Origin: Rhodocyclales bacterium RIFCSPLOWO2_02_FULL_63_24
GTDB taxonomy: Bacteria > Pseudomonadota > Gammaproteobacteria > Burkholderiales > Rhodocyclaceae
NCBI GenBank assembly: GCA_001828935.1
Contig: MHZX01000128.1
Span: 1-39,833 of the forward strand
DNA length: 39,833 nt
Direction: 5' to 3'
The position numbers were made by a program, and so were the translations under genes. The notes beneath the pieces were generated by a model. The model was not told the DNA's origin, did not search any database, and saw nothing but the letters and a program-made list of their open reading frames with translations. Each line of letters begins with the position of its first letter. The first letter of the stretch is position 1. Of this stretch, positions 1 to 8,211 are shown one piece after another.

Positions 1-64
1 CATCAACTCCAAAGTAAATAACATGAGAATCAACGTGTTGCATTATGTCAGATGACAGCGGCAG

Positions 65-757
65 ATGATTGAAATTCAATCTGACAAAGTAGAATTAGGC
101 TCGCTGGTTGCGATCTCTGACCGATTTTTTCCATACAACGATTGGCTGCTGGGACGCGACTACATGCTTGCAGTGCCGGCCTGGATGGATGGCTATTTTT
201 GGTTTTCCAACAGTGGATGGAGTACTCCCTGGTTCACGCCGGCTTTTTGTGCAAGGCAACCCTTCTTTGCTGATCCGCAATCCGGCTACTATTCATTGCC
301 TCACGTCTTGGCAGCGCTCGCCGGACCAATGACAGCAGCCTATTTGACCTTTCTGGCCTCTGCCATGCTCTTCTGGGACGGCTATTTTCTTATGACGATG
401 GCGTTTTCCAGCCGCGCTGCGGCGGCCAAACTTGTCGGTGGGCTGTTGATGCTAAATGGATTCTTGTCTCATCACCTGGTAGTTGGGCACGTTGGTTATC
501 GCGGCTTAGCGCTAGTCCCATGGCTAGCGTTGTCGCTTCTGATTCCGGCGCGATACTCGCTTGATGCGTGGACATCAGGCATCGCGGCGGGAGTTATCCT
601 TGCCTACTGGGTACATTCCGGTTTTGGCACGCAAATGCTGGCTGCCACATTGACGATCGTGTTGAACACATCTACGTCGACAACGCCTCGACCGACGGCA
701 CCGTGGCCGCGATTCGGCGTCTCGCCAGCGCCGACTCCTGCGTCAAGGCCATTGTGA
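65..757 (+). pseudogene. Fragment of a polytopic (GT-C-like) membrane protein, cut at a chimeric junction
   Basis: This reads as part of a membrane glycosyltransferase-like protein. There is a soluble loop rich in Trp, Tyr and Pro (residues about 20-75), then hydrophobic segments near residues 80-110, 125-145 and 150-200. Up to about base 655 the frame looks like real membrane-protein coding. After that it encodes a Thr/Pro/Arg-rich tail, because the DNA there belongs to the glycosyltransferase gene in another frame. The start is the first ATG after an in-frame TGA at 53-55. The expected first membrane helix is missing, so the 5' end may be damaged too. Base composition is more AT-rich than in the genes to the right. 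The fold family is a guess from the pattern of hydrophobic segments; that the gene is broken is more certain than what it was. Confidence 0.5.
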
Positions 758-1497
758 ACAATCGCAATTTCGGCATCATCCGCTCATCCAACTACGGCTT
801 GCTGCAAGCGCGCGGCGATGCCATCATCAACATGGCCTCGGACATGCAGGAGCCGCCGGAACTGATAGGCGAATTCATTTCTAAATGGGAGCAGGACTTC
901 AAGGTCGTCGTCGGAGTCAAGCCGGAAAGCCATGAAACCGCGCCAATGTTTGCCTTGCGCCGCCTCTACTACGCCACCATCGGCCGCATCGCCGACGTCA
1001 GGCTGATTCCCCACTACACCGGATTCGGCCTTTACGACCGCGCAGTCATCGAAGGCCTGCGCCGCATCGACGATCCCTACCCCTACTTCCGCGGCCTGAT
1101 CGTCGACATGGGATTTGCCCACGTCGAAGCTCCCTATGTTCGACCACAGCGCAAACGCGGCATCACCAAAAGCAATTTCTATGCACTCTATGACATGGCA
1201 ATGCCGGGTATCACCAGTCACTCCAACGTGCCGTCGCGCCTGGCGACCATGGCCGGATTCGCGCTGTCGGCGATCAGCCTCCTGATCGCGCTGGGCTACC
1301 TAGTGCTCAAGCTGACGCAATGGGAGCAGATGTCCTTAGGCCTGGCGCCGATCCTGATCTGCTTCTTCTTCGCCTCAGTGCGGTTGTTCTTCATCGGGCT
1401 GCTGGGCGAATACATACTCCATATCCATACCCAGGTGCAGAAGCGGCCGCTGGTGATGGAACGCAAGCGCATCAACTTTACGCCGACCGATGAATGA
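658..1497 (+). pseudogene. Family 2 glycosyltransferase (polyprenyl-phosphate sugar transferase type), N-terminus missing
   Basis: This matches the GtrB/dolichyl-phosphate-mannose-synthase-like GT2 group, which loads a sugar onto a polyprenyl phosphate at the inner membrane. Visible parts are the nucleotide-sugar segment VDNASTDGT, the acceptor-side MASDMQEPPELI, the conserved YPYFRGL and RKRGITK blocks, and two C-terminal membrane helices (bases about 1255-1310 and 1345-1415). The usual opening beta strand (a SVVIP-YNEE type motif, about 30 residues) is absent. Upstream of base 658 the same frame runs through DNA that codes for the neighbouring membrane protein in another frame. An ATG at 568 could start translation but would give an unrelated N-terminus, so I treat the gene as 5'-truncated. 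Its stop overlaps the next start (ATGA at 1494-1497), suggesting it was once translated together with that gene. Confidence 0.7.
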
Positions 1498-2996
1498 CGC
1501 CCTCGGCATCGACCACGGTTAGCCGCCAGAGAATTGACGCACTCACGGTTCTCGCGCTCGTGTATCTGGCGGTTCCGAACCTGATTTTCGTTATTGGCTG
1601 GTTCCTGCTCCCCGCGGCCCTGATTCTCTGCGGCGTGCTCGCGTATCTGCTGCATAGTGCTCTTGGAACGAGACCGCTTGCCTGGAACCTGGACCGCAGC
1701 CCGGGTGCCGCCGCGCTTCTGCTGGTGGCCGGCTTTGGCTGGGCCGCATTCGGCGGCGGCAGCCACTTCATGTACGCCAATCATGACTGGGTGATCCGCG
1801 ATGCCGTACTTGGCGATCTGGTTTACTCGGACTGGCCGGTCGCATACAAGACGCCCGACGGGACCACCACGGTACTGCGCTCCGCGATCGGATATTTCCT
1901 GCCGCCTGCGCTTTTCGGTAAGCTGTTCGGCACGGCGCATCTCGATATCGCGGTGTATCTGTGGACGGTCGGCGGCGTCCTGATCTTTCTGGGTTTGCTG
2001 CCGCTGCCTCGGCGTGTAGGTTGGCCGCTGCTGCTTGGCATCGTCGTGACCATATTTTTCAGCGGCATGGATTATCTCGGGCTTGTGATCGCCACACAGA
2101 CCACGCCGATCTTTCCGCTGCGCCTGGAATGGTGGGGCCCGCTCAGCTATCCGTCACTGACCGGCCAGCTGCTATGGGCTCCAAACCATTGCCTGCCGAT
2201 CTGGATAGGCACGCTGCTGATACTCAGACACAGAAATGAAGACGAGCTGATACCCCTGGCATGCGCGCTGCTACCGCTCACCTTGATCTGGACGCCGTTC
2301 GCCGCGATCGGCCTTGCGCCCTTCGTGTTGCTATGCGCCTGGAAGCCATTTTTCTGCCGGGCGAGCTGGAATTCCGTGCCGTGGAAGCCGATCATCGGTG
2401 CCGCGATATTCTCGCTGCCCATCATCCTTTTTCTGCTGATCGATACAAATAGCATGACCATGGTGTCCTCATCGGCGCAGGTGCAGGCGGCCGCAGGAAG
2501 CAATTCTGCGAATCAGGCCGTTTCGTTACACTCCTACCTGCTTTTTGTCAGCTGCGAATTCCTCCTGCTGGCGCTGGCGCTGGCCCCCCACGTCCAACGG
2601 GAACGGCATCTCTTTGCACTGGCGCTGATTATCCTGCTTGCGTTGCCGCTTTTCCGGTTCGGTCCGTCGAACGACTCCCTGCTGCGTCTCAGCACGCCAC
2701 CGCTGATCGTTCTGTTAGTGTTCAGCCTGCACGTCATACTGCGGCCGGAGCGAACGGAACGTTCGTTGAGCCTGTGGCTGGTCTGGCTGTTTCTGGCCAT
2801 CGGCGCGCATACCGCGTTCAACGAGTTGTGGCGATCAGCGAGCTTCCAGCGCTGGAAGGCAGATTACCGACAAACTCTGTCGAGTCACCATGGCGGCGGA
2901 ATCCCGCCTCACTATGGCGGAAAGCTGGGCCCGTCACCGATTGCGCGCGGGTTAAAACCGATGACGCACAGCGCCGAAGACGCGAAAAGACCTTAG
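1494..2996 (+). CDS. Polytopic inner-membrane protein, possible GT-C-type glycosyltransferase
   Basis: A 500-residue protein dominated by hydrophobic helices, with roughly ten to twelve predicted membrane spans. A long loop after the second or third span contains a 'YANHDWVIRDAVLGDL' stretch, the position where GT-C sugar transferases place acidic catalytic residues. The C-terminus is polar and Gly/His/Lys-rich. It starts at the ATG overlapping the stop of the preceding GT2 gene, a pairing typical of systems in which GT2 makes a polyprenyl-linked sugar and a membrane protein transfers it to an outer acceptor. I cannot name a family with certainty. It converges with the TPR-OGT gene on the other strand, with only 13 bases between the stop codons and no obvious terminator. 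Confidence 0.7.
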   Translation: MTPSASTTVSRQRIDALTVLALVYLAVPNLIFVIGWFLLPAALILCGVLAYLLHSALGTRPLAWNLDRSPGAAALLLVAGFGWAAFGGGSHFMYANHDWVIRDAVLGDLVYSDWPVAYKTPDGTTTVLRSAIGYFLPPALFGKLFGTAHLDIAVYLWTVGGVLIFLGLLPLPRRVGWPLLLGIVVTIFFSGMDYLGLVIATQTTPIFPLRLEWWGPLSYPSLTGQLLWAPNHCLPIWIGTLLILRHRNEDELIPLACALLPLTLIWTPFAAIGLAPFVLLCAWKPFFCRASWNSVPWKPIIGAAIFSLPIILFLLIDTNSMTMVSSSAQVQAAAGSNSANQAVSLHSYLLFVSCEFLLLALALAPHVQRERHLFALALIILLALPLFRFGPSNDSLLRLSTPPLIVLLVFSLHVILRPERTERSLSLWLVWLFLAIGAHTAFNELWRSASFQRWKADYRQTLSSHHGGGIPPHYGGKLGPSPIARGLKPMTHSAEDAKRP

Positions 2997-3009
2997 GCAC
3001 CCGCCGGCA

Positions 3010-4998
3010 TCAGCAACCGTCGGATTCGGAGCAGTAGCGCTGCCAAAGGCCTCGCAGCAGCGCTTCGAGATCGCCGGCAAAAGCCTTCGTGTCGAACAGG
3101 GGTGAGGACAGCCGATTGGCCGCGAGCCTGGCGCGCACCGAACTCCGCAGTTGGGGGTTGTTGCCCAATTCGATGGCCCGCGCACGATAATCGTCGAGGG
3201 AATGTGTCACGAGATCATTGAGTCCGATTGCATGGAGCATGCTCGCGGTGACACGACTCTGGAACGTCTCGCCCATCAGGGTCAACACCGGAAGGCCCGC
3301 CCATAGGGCATCGCCGGCGGTGGTATGGGCGCCAAAGGGGAAGGTGTCGAGCGCCAGATCGGCAAGTGCCAAGCGCGCCAGATGCTCTTGCGGCGCTCTG
3401 GCCGGCGAGAACACCAGTCGTGCAGGATCGATGCCTTGCATCAGCGCGGTCGCCGCCAGGTTTGCGGTGGCTGTTTCATTCGCGGCGAGCAGCCAGAGAA
3501 CGCTTCCCGGCACTTCCCGCAGCAGGTCGCACCAGCAGCAAAACACTTCGGGAACGATTTTCACGGGACGACTGAAGCAGCAAAAGACCACGCCGCCTCC
3601 CGGCAAGCCCTCTTCCAGGCGGGTGCGCGCCTTGCCGATACGCCGACTGGCATCGTTGGGATGGCAGCAATGCGGCATCAGCGCCAAGCTTTCCGCGAAC
3701 TTGTCCTGGTCCGCCAGCGGAGTGACGATGGGATCGCCGATCAGATAATCGGCGAGACGCTTGCTGCCGAGGGTTCCCGAATAGCCAAGCCAGTTGATCT
3801 GGACCGGGGCCGGGCGATAGCCGAGTGCCGCCGACTTCGAGTTTCCGGTCCACCCGGTCAGATCCAGAAGAATGTCGATGTCCCGGAAGGCTATCTGCTG
3901 TGCCATCGCCTCCGGCGCCAAGGCGGATACGTCATGGAAGAAATCGCAAGCGGCAACGATCCGTTGCCGCATCTCTCCGGCATCGGAGCCACCGTAGGAA
4001 AAGGCATGGATCTCGTATGCCGCAGGGTCATGGTGTTCGAGCACTCCGGCGAGCAGACGCATCACCGCATGGTCGTGAAAGTCCGCCGACAGGTAGCCCA
4101 AACGCAAGCGGCGCACCGGATCACGCTCCGCTCGCCGGGTTGCCGGCAAGGCCCCGTCAGGCACCACGCTTCGCGCAAAATTTTCCGTCAAGGCCAACTG
4201 CTCGCGAGCCGATATTCCCGGAAGCAGAAGAAAACTGAATGGCTCCAACGGCACGGCCCCGGAAGCGATGAATTGCCGGCAGCGCCGGACCAGCGCTTCG
4301 AATTGCCGCCAGTCGCAAAGTTCCAGCCGGCAATACAGCAACTGCGTCAGCAGATGGAAGTCGCGCGCATCATCCAACTGCGGCGGACAAAGGTCGGCCA
4401 GCAGTTGCGCGGCCTGTTCCGGACGGCCCGCATCGGCCAGGGCAAATCCGGCCATGCGCATGGCGTACGAGCTTCGCTCGCCGTGAGGCTCTGTCGCACG
4501 CAGAAACGCTGATGCCGCACCCGGGTAATCCCCGCCGGCAAACAGCAGCAAACCGAGCTGAATCCAGCACTCCTGATCCGCCGGATCGAGCTCGCCGGCG
4601 CGCCGAAAGGCCGCCTCGGCCTCCTGTGGCCGTTTCAGCTGACCGAGTACGAGGCCCCGATTGAAATGCAAGTGTGAGTTGTTTGAAACCCTCGCCAGGC
4701 CGGCCTGAAACGTCGCTTCCGCGTCGGCCAACATTCCCGCCAAACGCTGCGCATTGCCGAGCGCCGACCAGGCGTCGCCATTGCCGGGTTCGGCAGCGCA
4801 CACAATTCTCAGTTGCCTGATTGCCTCGTCAAAGTTACCAAGTTCCACCTTGACGACTCCAAGCAGATGACGCGCCTGGATGTTGCCCGTGGCTTCCAAC
4901 AGCAAGCTATCCAGCGCGCTGACGGCCTGGTCGTAGCGCCCGCTTTCCCACGCTGCCAGCGCCTCGGCCCACCAAGCCATTCGCGGTTCTATTTCCAT
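3010..4998 (-). CDS. TPR-containing O-GlcNAc-transferase-like protein (GT41/SPINDLY type)
   Basis: A 662-residue protein. Residues about 10-235 are tandem TPR helices (repeats of the W-x2-L-G/A-x2 type). Residues about 285-660 are a GT41 catalytic region with the usual landmarks: RLGYLSADFHDHAVMR with its His, DILLDLTGWTGNS, PVQINWLGYSGTLG, a FSRPVKIVPEVF block carrying the expected Lys, and LDTFPFGAHTTAGDALW. Family members move a sugar from a nucleotide donor to Ser/Thr of proteins; the acceptor here is unknown. It is the last gene of the minus-strand run, 61 bases after the GT4 gene. Start: ATG at 4998 (a second ATG six codons on is possible). It is one of three OGT-like genes in this run; this copy uses FGAHTTAG where relatives have YNSHSSG or YNGTTTT, so the three are not recent duplicates. 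Confidence 0.85.
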   Translation of the reverse strand: MEIEPRMAWWAEALAAWESGRYDQAVSALDSLLLEATGNIQARHLLGVVKVELGNFDEAIRQLRIVCAAEPGNGDAWSALGNAQRLAGMLADAEATFQAGLARVSNNSHLHFNRGLVLGQLKRPQEAEAAFRRAGELDPADQECWIQLGLLLFAGGDYPGAASAFLRATEPHGERSSYAMRMAGFALADAGRPEQAAQLLADLCPPQLDDARDFHLLTQLLYCRLELCDWRQFEALVRRCRQFIASGAVPLEPFSFLLLPGISAREQLALTENFARSVVPDGALPATRRAERDPVRRLRLGYLSADFHDHAVMRLLAGVLEHHDPAAYEIHAFSYGGSDAGEMRQRIVAACDFFHDVSALAPEAMAQQIAFRDIDILLDLTGWTGNSKSAALGYRPAPVQINWLGYSGTLGSKRLADYLIGDPIVTPLADQDKFAESLALMPHCCHPNDASRRIGKARTRLEEGLPGGGVVFCCFSRPVKIVPEVFCCWCDLLREVPGSVLWLLAANETATANLAATALMQGIDPARLVFSPARAPQEHLARLALADLALDTFPFGAHTTAGDALWAGLPVLTLMGETFQSRVTASMLHAIGLNDLVTHSLDDYRARAIELGNNPQLRSSVRARLAANRLSSPLFDTKAFAGDLEALLRGLWQRYCSESDGC

Positions 4999-5059
4999 GT
5001 CACGAACGGCGACACGTCTCTGTCTCGAAGAAGTCGATAGCTCACACGCCCTGGCGAGA

Positions 5060-6214
5060 TCAGAATATCGCCGTCAGCTGCTTGGCCACCGAGGTCCATG
5101 AGAAGCTTTCAACCAGTTGCCGCCTTGCGCGCTCGAAGGTTTCCTTTGGTGTCATGGCGCCGGTAATGGCATTGCCCATTTGTTCGAGCAAGCTGCCCAT
5201 ATGCGGATCAAGACGATAGCCGGGCACGGTAAAACCGCATTCGAGATTTGCAACAAGATCGGAGTTAATTTTGAGCGAGACTGCCGAATCGCAAAAGTCA
5301 TCCGTCGGCCCGCCAGCGGTAACAATCACAGGCGTTCCGCACGCAATGGCCTCGAGTACCGGAAGATTGAATCCTTCGGCGATGTAAGGCGAAACATAAA
5401 CGTCGGCGCAGCCATATAGCAACCGCATCTCACTCAGGGACAAATTGGATGGCACCAGATAGATCGAATCGGTAACTTCGGACGGTAGCGGTCCAAATAT
5501 TCCTATATGCCGTTGAACAAACTCCGATACCGTGGTGCCATAAAGACCGCTCGAATCCTTCAACATCAGGCGTGCATTGGCGTAGTGCTGACGCACATGC
5601 CTGAACGCCTCTATCAACATATTGACACCCTTGTTCAGAGACAGCGCGCCAAGATTCAGGAACACGAAATCTTCATCCGATATTTCCATTTCCTTCCGGA
5701 TATTCTTCCTTTCCTCCATGGATAGCGGGAAGTAAATATCGCTGCTGACGCCGTGGGGGACGACCCTGACTTTTTCGGTCGGAAAGCCATATTCGAGCAG
5801 TTGTGTCTTGGACCAGTTCGACGGCGTAATCACCAAGTCGTCACCGTCGCAGAATCTACTCACCGCTCCGTCTCCCGTCGCAAACGATACGTCCGACAAG
5901 CCGAGCTCAGTGACGATAAAAGTTACCGCCCGGCGCGCCGGGGCTTTCGACCGTGTAAACGGGTAGCCGATCCGATATACGGTATCGAACGTATCCGACG
6001 GGCACTGCGGAAGTTGCGCTATCGCCCTTTCCATTTCTGCCGGAAATCCCGGTTCGTTTCCAGGCTCGGCCCACCGGCTTGAAAAGAATGGCAAATCCGC
6101 ATGGCAGATAGCCAGATCGTGCCGCAACTTCAGCAGTTCGAGAATTTGATATTGATTGACCATCGCAAACGAATGGCATATACCCCGCCAGCCTTCGATC
6201 AGGACTTTTTTCAT
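5060..6214 (-). CDS. Family 4 glycosyltransferase (GT-B fold)
   Basis: A 384-residue retaining-type glycosyltransferase. The C-terminal half carries the family hallmark: NLGALSLNKGVNMLIEAF (donor-binding start of the second Rossmann domain) and SPYIAEGFNLPVLEAIACG, the E-x7-E motif that binds the nucleotide sugar. The N-terminal half has a VVPHGVSSDIY block typical of the group. It is cytoplasmic or membrane-peripheral, with no membrane span. It sits between two TPR-OGT genes in the same orientation (52 bases after one, 61 before the other), so it probably works on the same substrate, for example by extending a sugar first placed by an OGT-like enzyme. Donor and acceptor cannot be read from the sequence. 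Confidence 0.9.
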   Translation of the reverse strand: MKKVLIEGWRGICHSFAMVNQYQILELLKLRHDLAICHADLPFFSSRWAEPGNEPGFPAEMERAIAQLPQCPSDTFDTVYRIGYPFTRSKAPARRAVTFIVTELGLSDVSFATGDGAVSRFCDGDDLVITPSNWSKTQLLEYGFPTEKVRVVPHGVSSDIYFPLSMEERKNIRKEMEISDEDFVFLNLGALSLNKGVNMLIEAFRHVRQHYANARLMLKDSSGLYGTTVSEFVQRHIGIFGPLPSEVTDSIYLVPSNLSLSEMRLLYGCADVYVSPYIAEGFNLPVLEAIACGTPVIVTAGGPTDDFCDSAVSLKINSDLVANLECGFTVPGYRLDPHMGSLLEQMGNAITGAMTPKETFERARRQLVESFSWTSVAKQLTAIF

Positions 6215-6266
6215 GAACTATATCGACCTTCAACAATGAATTCCTGACAGCAGCGGGCCTCGTGCA

Positions 6267-8201
6267 CTAGCGGTAGATTGGCGCTTTGACGCCAGCCAGA
6301 TGCTGCGCCCACATCCGATCGAACATCGCTTCCAGCGCGGCGACGAAGCTTGGCATATCGAACAACGGGCATTGCCTGCGCGCCAGCTGTGACCTGACAC
6401 TGGCAAGGAGGCAGCGATCCCGGTACATGCTCACGGCCAAGGCGACGTAATCCTCGGTCGATTTCGTCACCAGATCGGGTAGTTCGCATGCCGTGACCAA
6501 GCTGGCGCCGACGCGGCTGGCAAATGTCTCGCCCAGGCAGGTAATCATCGGCACTCCGGCCCACAACGCGTCTATTCCCGATGAATGCGAGTTATATGGA
6601 AAGGTATCCAGCGCAACATCGGCCAACTGAATGCGGGCCAAATGATCCAAAGGATCCTCCACTCTTGCTGCAAAGATCAGGCGACCGGGATCGATCCTGC
6701 GCCTTCCGGCTTCCTCGCGCAACCGGGTCGCTGCACCATCACCGGGATCGGCTAGCCAGAGGATGCTATCGCTTGCCTGACGCAGGATGTCGCACCAGGC
6801 ATCGAACAGTCCGGGGTTAAGCTTGTAGCGGTTGTTAAAGGAGCAAAACACGAACGTGGCTTCCGGCAAAGCTACATCGCTTCTCGATGGCGGCGCAGCA
6901 ATGCTGCGCGTCGTGTCGGCGGGCAAATAACAATGCGGCAGTTGCGCAATCAACTCCGAGAAATAAGCGGCATGCGCCGCGGGAGTGACAAGCGTGTCGC
7001 CAATAATGTAGTCAGCATAGCGGGGATGCCCCATGGTGCCCGGATATCCCAGCCAATTCACTTGTATTGGCGCACACCGCGCCACCAGTACTTCCGGCCG
7101 GTTGCCCGTGGTCCAGCCGTTCAGGTCGACAAGTATGTCGATTTCGTCAGCGCGAATGCGGCTGATCATTTGCTGAGGCGAGTCGTTCGCGATGTCGCTG
7201 AAATGCTCGAAGGCCGAAACCAGCCGACTGCGCGCCACCGACCGATCGTCGGCACCTGTCGAATAGCCATGGATTTCCACATGCGATCGATTATGCCGTT
7301 CGATTACTTCGGGAAGAACCAGCCCAACCGGATGGGATCGGAAGTCGGCCGACAGATAACCCACCTTGAGGCGTCTTCCCAAACGGCCGGCAGACGAGAA
7401 CAAGGCTTTGCCATGGGCCTCGCGCTGGACTCCAACATAGCGAAGGGCATATGGCCTGGCGACGCCGAGGTGATCTGCGGCGCTGAGGCCCGGGTAAGAA
7501 AGCGCTTCAAAGGGCGTATCCAGATCGACGGAATAATTGTCGGTGCGTTCACGCAAGTCACGCAGTTTGCGCTCGAGGTCATCCCATTCGCAGCGTTGCA
7601 GGCTGCTCCAGATCAACTGGTACAAGGTGTGCAGGTTGGAACTGTCGTTCCGAAAAAGCTCCTGGTAACAGGTCCAGGCCTCGTCGACCCGGCCCGCATT
7701 CAGCAGACAGTCCGCCAGCACCTCGATCGCCCCGACGTTGTCGTCCGGCGCAAGTTCGATGGCCTTCAGCAATGGCGGTACGGCGTCGCCCCACCGGTGC
7801 ATTCTGGAATAGACGATGCCCAGGCCGGAATATGCCTGCAGACTGGCTGGATCAAGTTTCAGCGCACGCTGGTAACTCGCGACCGCCTCGTCCCAACGCA
7901 GCAAGGCAGCCATCGCGATTCCGCTATTGGTTTGGATTTCCGCGTCCGCCGGAGTCGCTTGCCGCAAGGTGGCCAGTACCGGAAGCGCTTCTTCGAAACG
8001 CTCCTGACCAATCAGCGCAAACGACAACGCCTTGAGGACGAATGGATTTTGTTCCCTGGCCAGCATTCGGCGCGCGAGGTGCTCGATTTCCGGGTAGCGA
8101 GAAGCCTTCACCAAGGACAATAGCGAAAGGAGTTCCGGATCGTCGGCCATTGGCCGCCGTCGATGCGACAGGGCAGCTCCGCGCTTTCTTGTCTTACCCA
8201 T
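6267..8201 (-). CDS. TPR-containing O-GlcNAc-transferase-like protein (GT41/SPINDLY type)
   Basis: A 644-residue protein. Residues about 25-240 are TPR repeats (for example SYQRALKLDPASLQAYSGLG). Residues about 280-640 are the GT41 domain with KVGYLSADFRSHPVGLVL, DILVDLNGWTTGN, PIQVNWLGYPGTMGHPRYAD, FCSFNNRYKLNPGLFDAW and LDTFPYNSHSSGIDALWAG. This is the most canonical of the three OGT copies. The frame stays open another 103 codons upstream but those overlap the preceding gene and look like off-frame sequence. I chose ATG 8201, which lies 10 bases after that gene's stop; ATG 8150 is an alternative. Family knowledge predicts Ser/Thr O-glycosylation of proteins in the cytoplasm; the target is inferred only from context (pilin or its partner). 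Confidence 0.88.
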   Translation of the reverse strand: MGKTRKRGAALSHRRRPMADDPELLSLLSLVKASRYPEIEHLARRMLAREQNPFVLKALSFALIGQERFEEALPVLATLRQATPADAEIQTNSGIAMAALLRWDEAVASYQRALKLDPASLQAYSGLGIVYSRMHRWGDAVPPLLKAIELAPDDNVGAIEVLADCLLNAGRVDEAWTCYQELFRNDSSNLHTLYQLIWSSLQRCEWDDLERKLRDLRERTDNYSVDLDTPFEALSYPGLSAADHLGVARPYALRYVGVQREAHGKALFSSAGRLGRRLKVGYLSADFRSHPVGLVLPEVIERHNRSHVEIHGYSTGADDRSVARSRLVSAFEHFSDIANDSPQQMISRIRADEIDILVDLNGWTTGNRPEVLVARCAPIQVNWLGYPGTMGHPRYADYIIGDTLVTPAAHAAYFSELIAQLPHCYLPADTTRSIAAPPSRSDVALPEATFVFCSFNNRYKLNPGLFDAWCDILRQASDSILWLADPGDGAATRLREEAGRRRIDPGRLIFAARVEDPLDHLARIQLADVALDTFPYNSHSSGIDALWAGVPMITCLGETFASRVGASLVTACELPDLVTKSTEDYVALAVSMYRDRCLLASVRSQLARRQCPLFDMPSFVAALEAMFDRMWAQHLAGVKAPIYR

Positions 8202-8211
8202 TAGCGACCAC

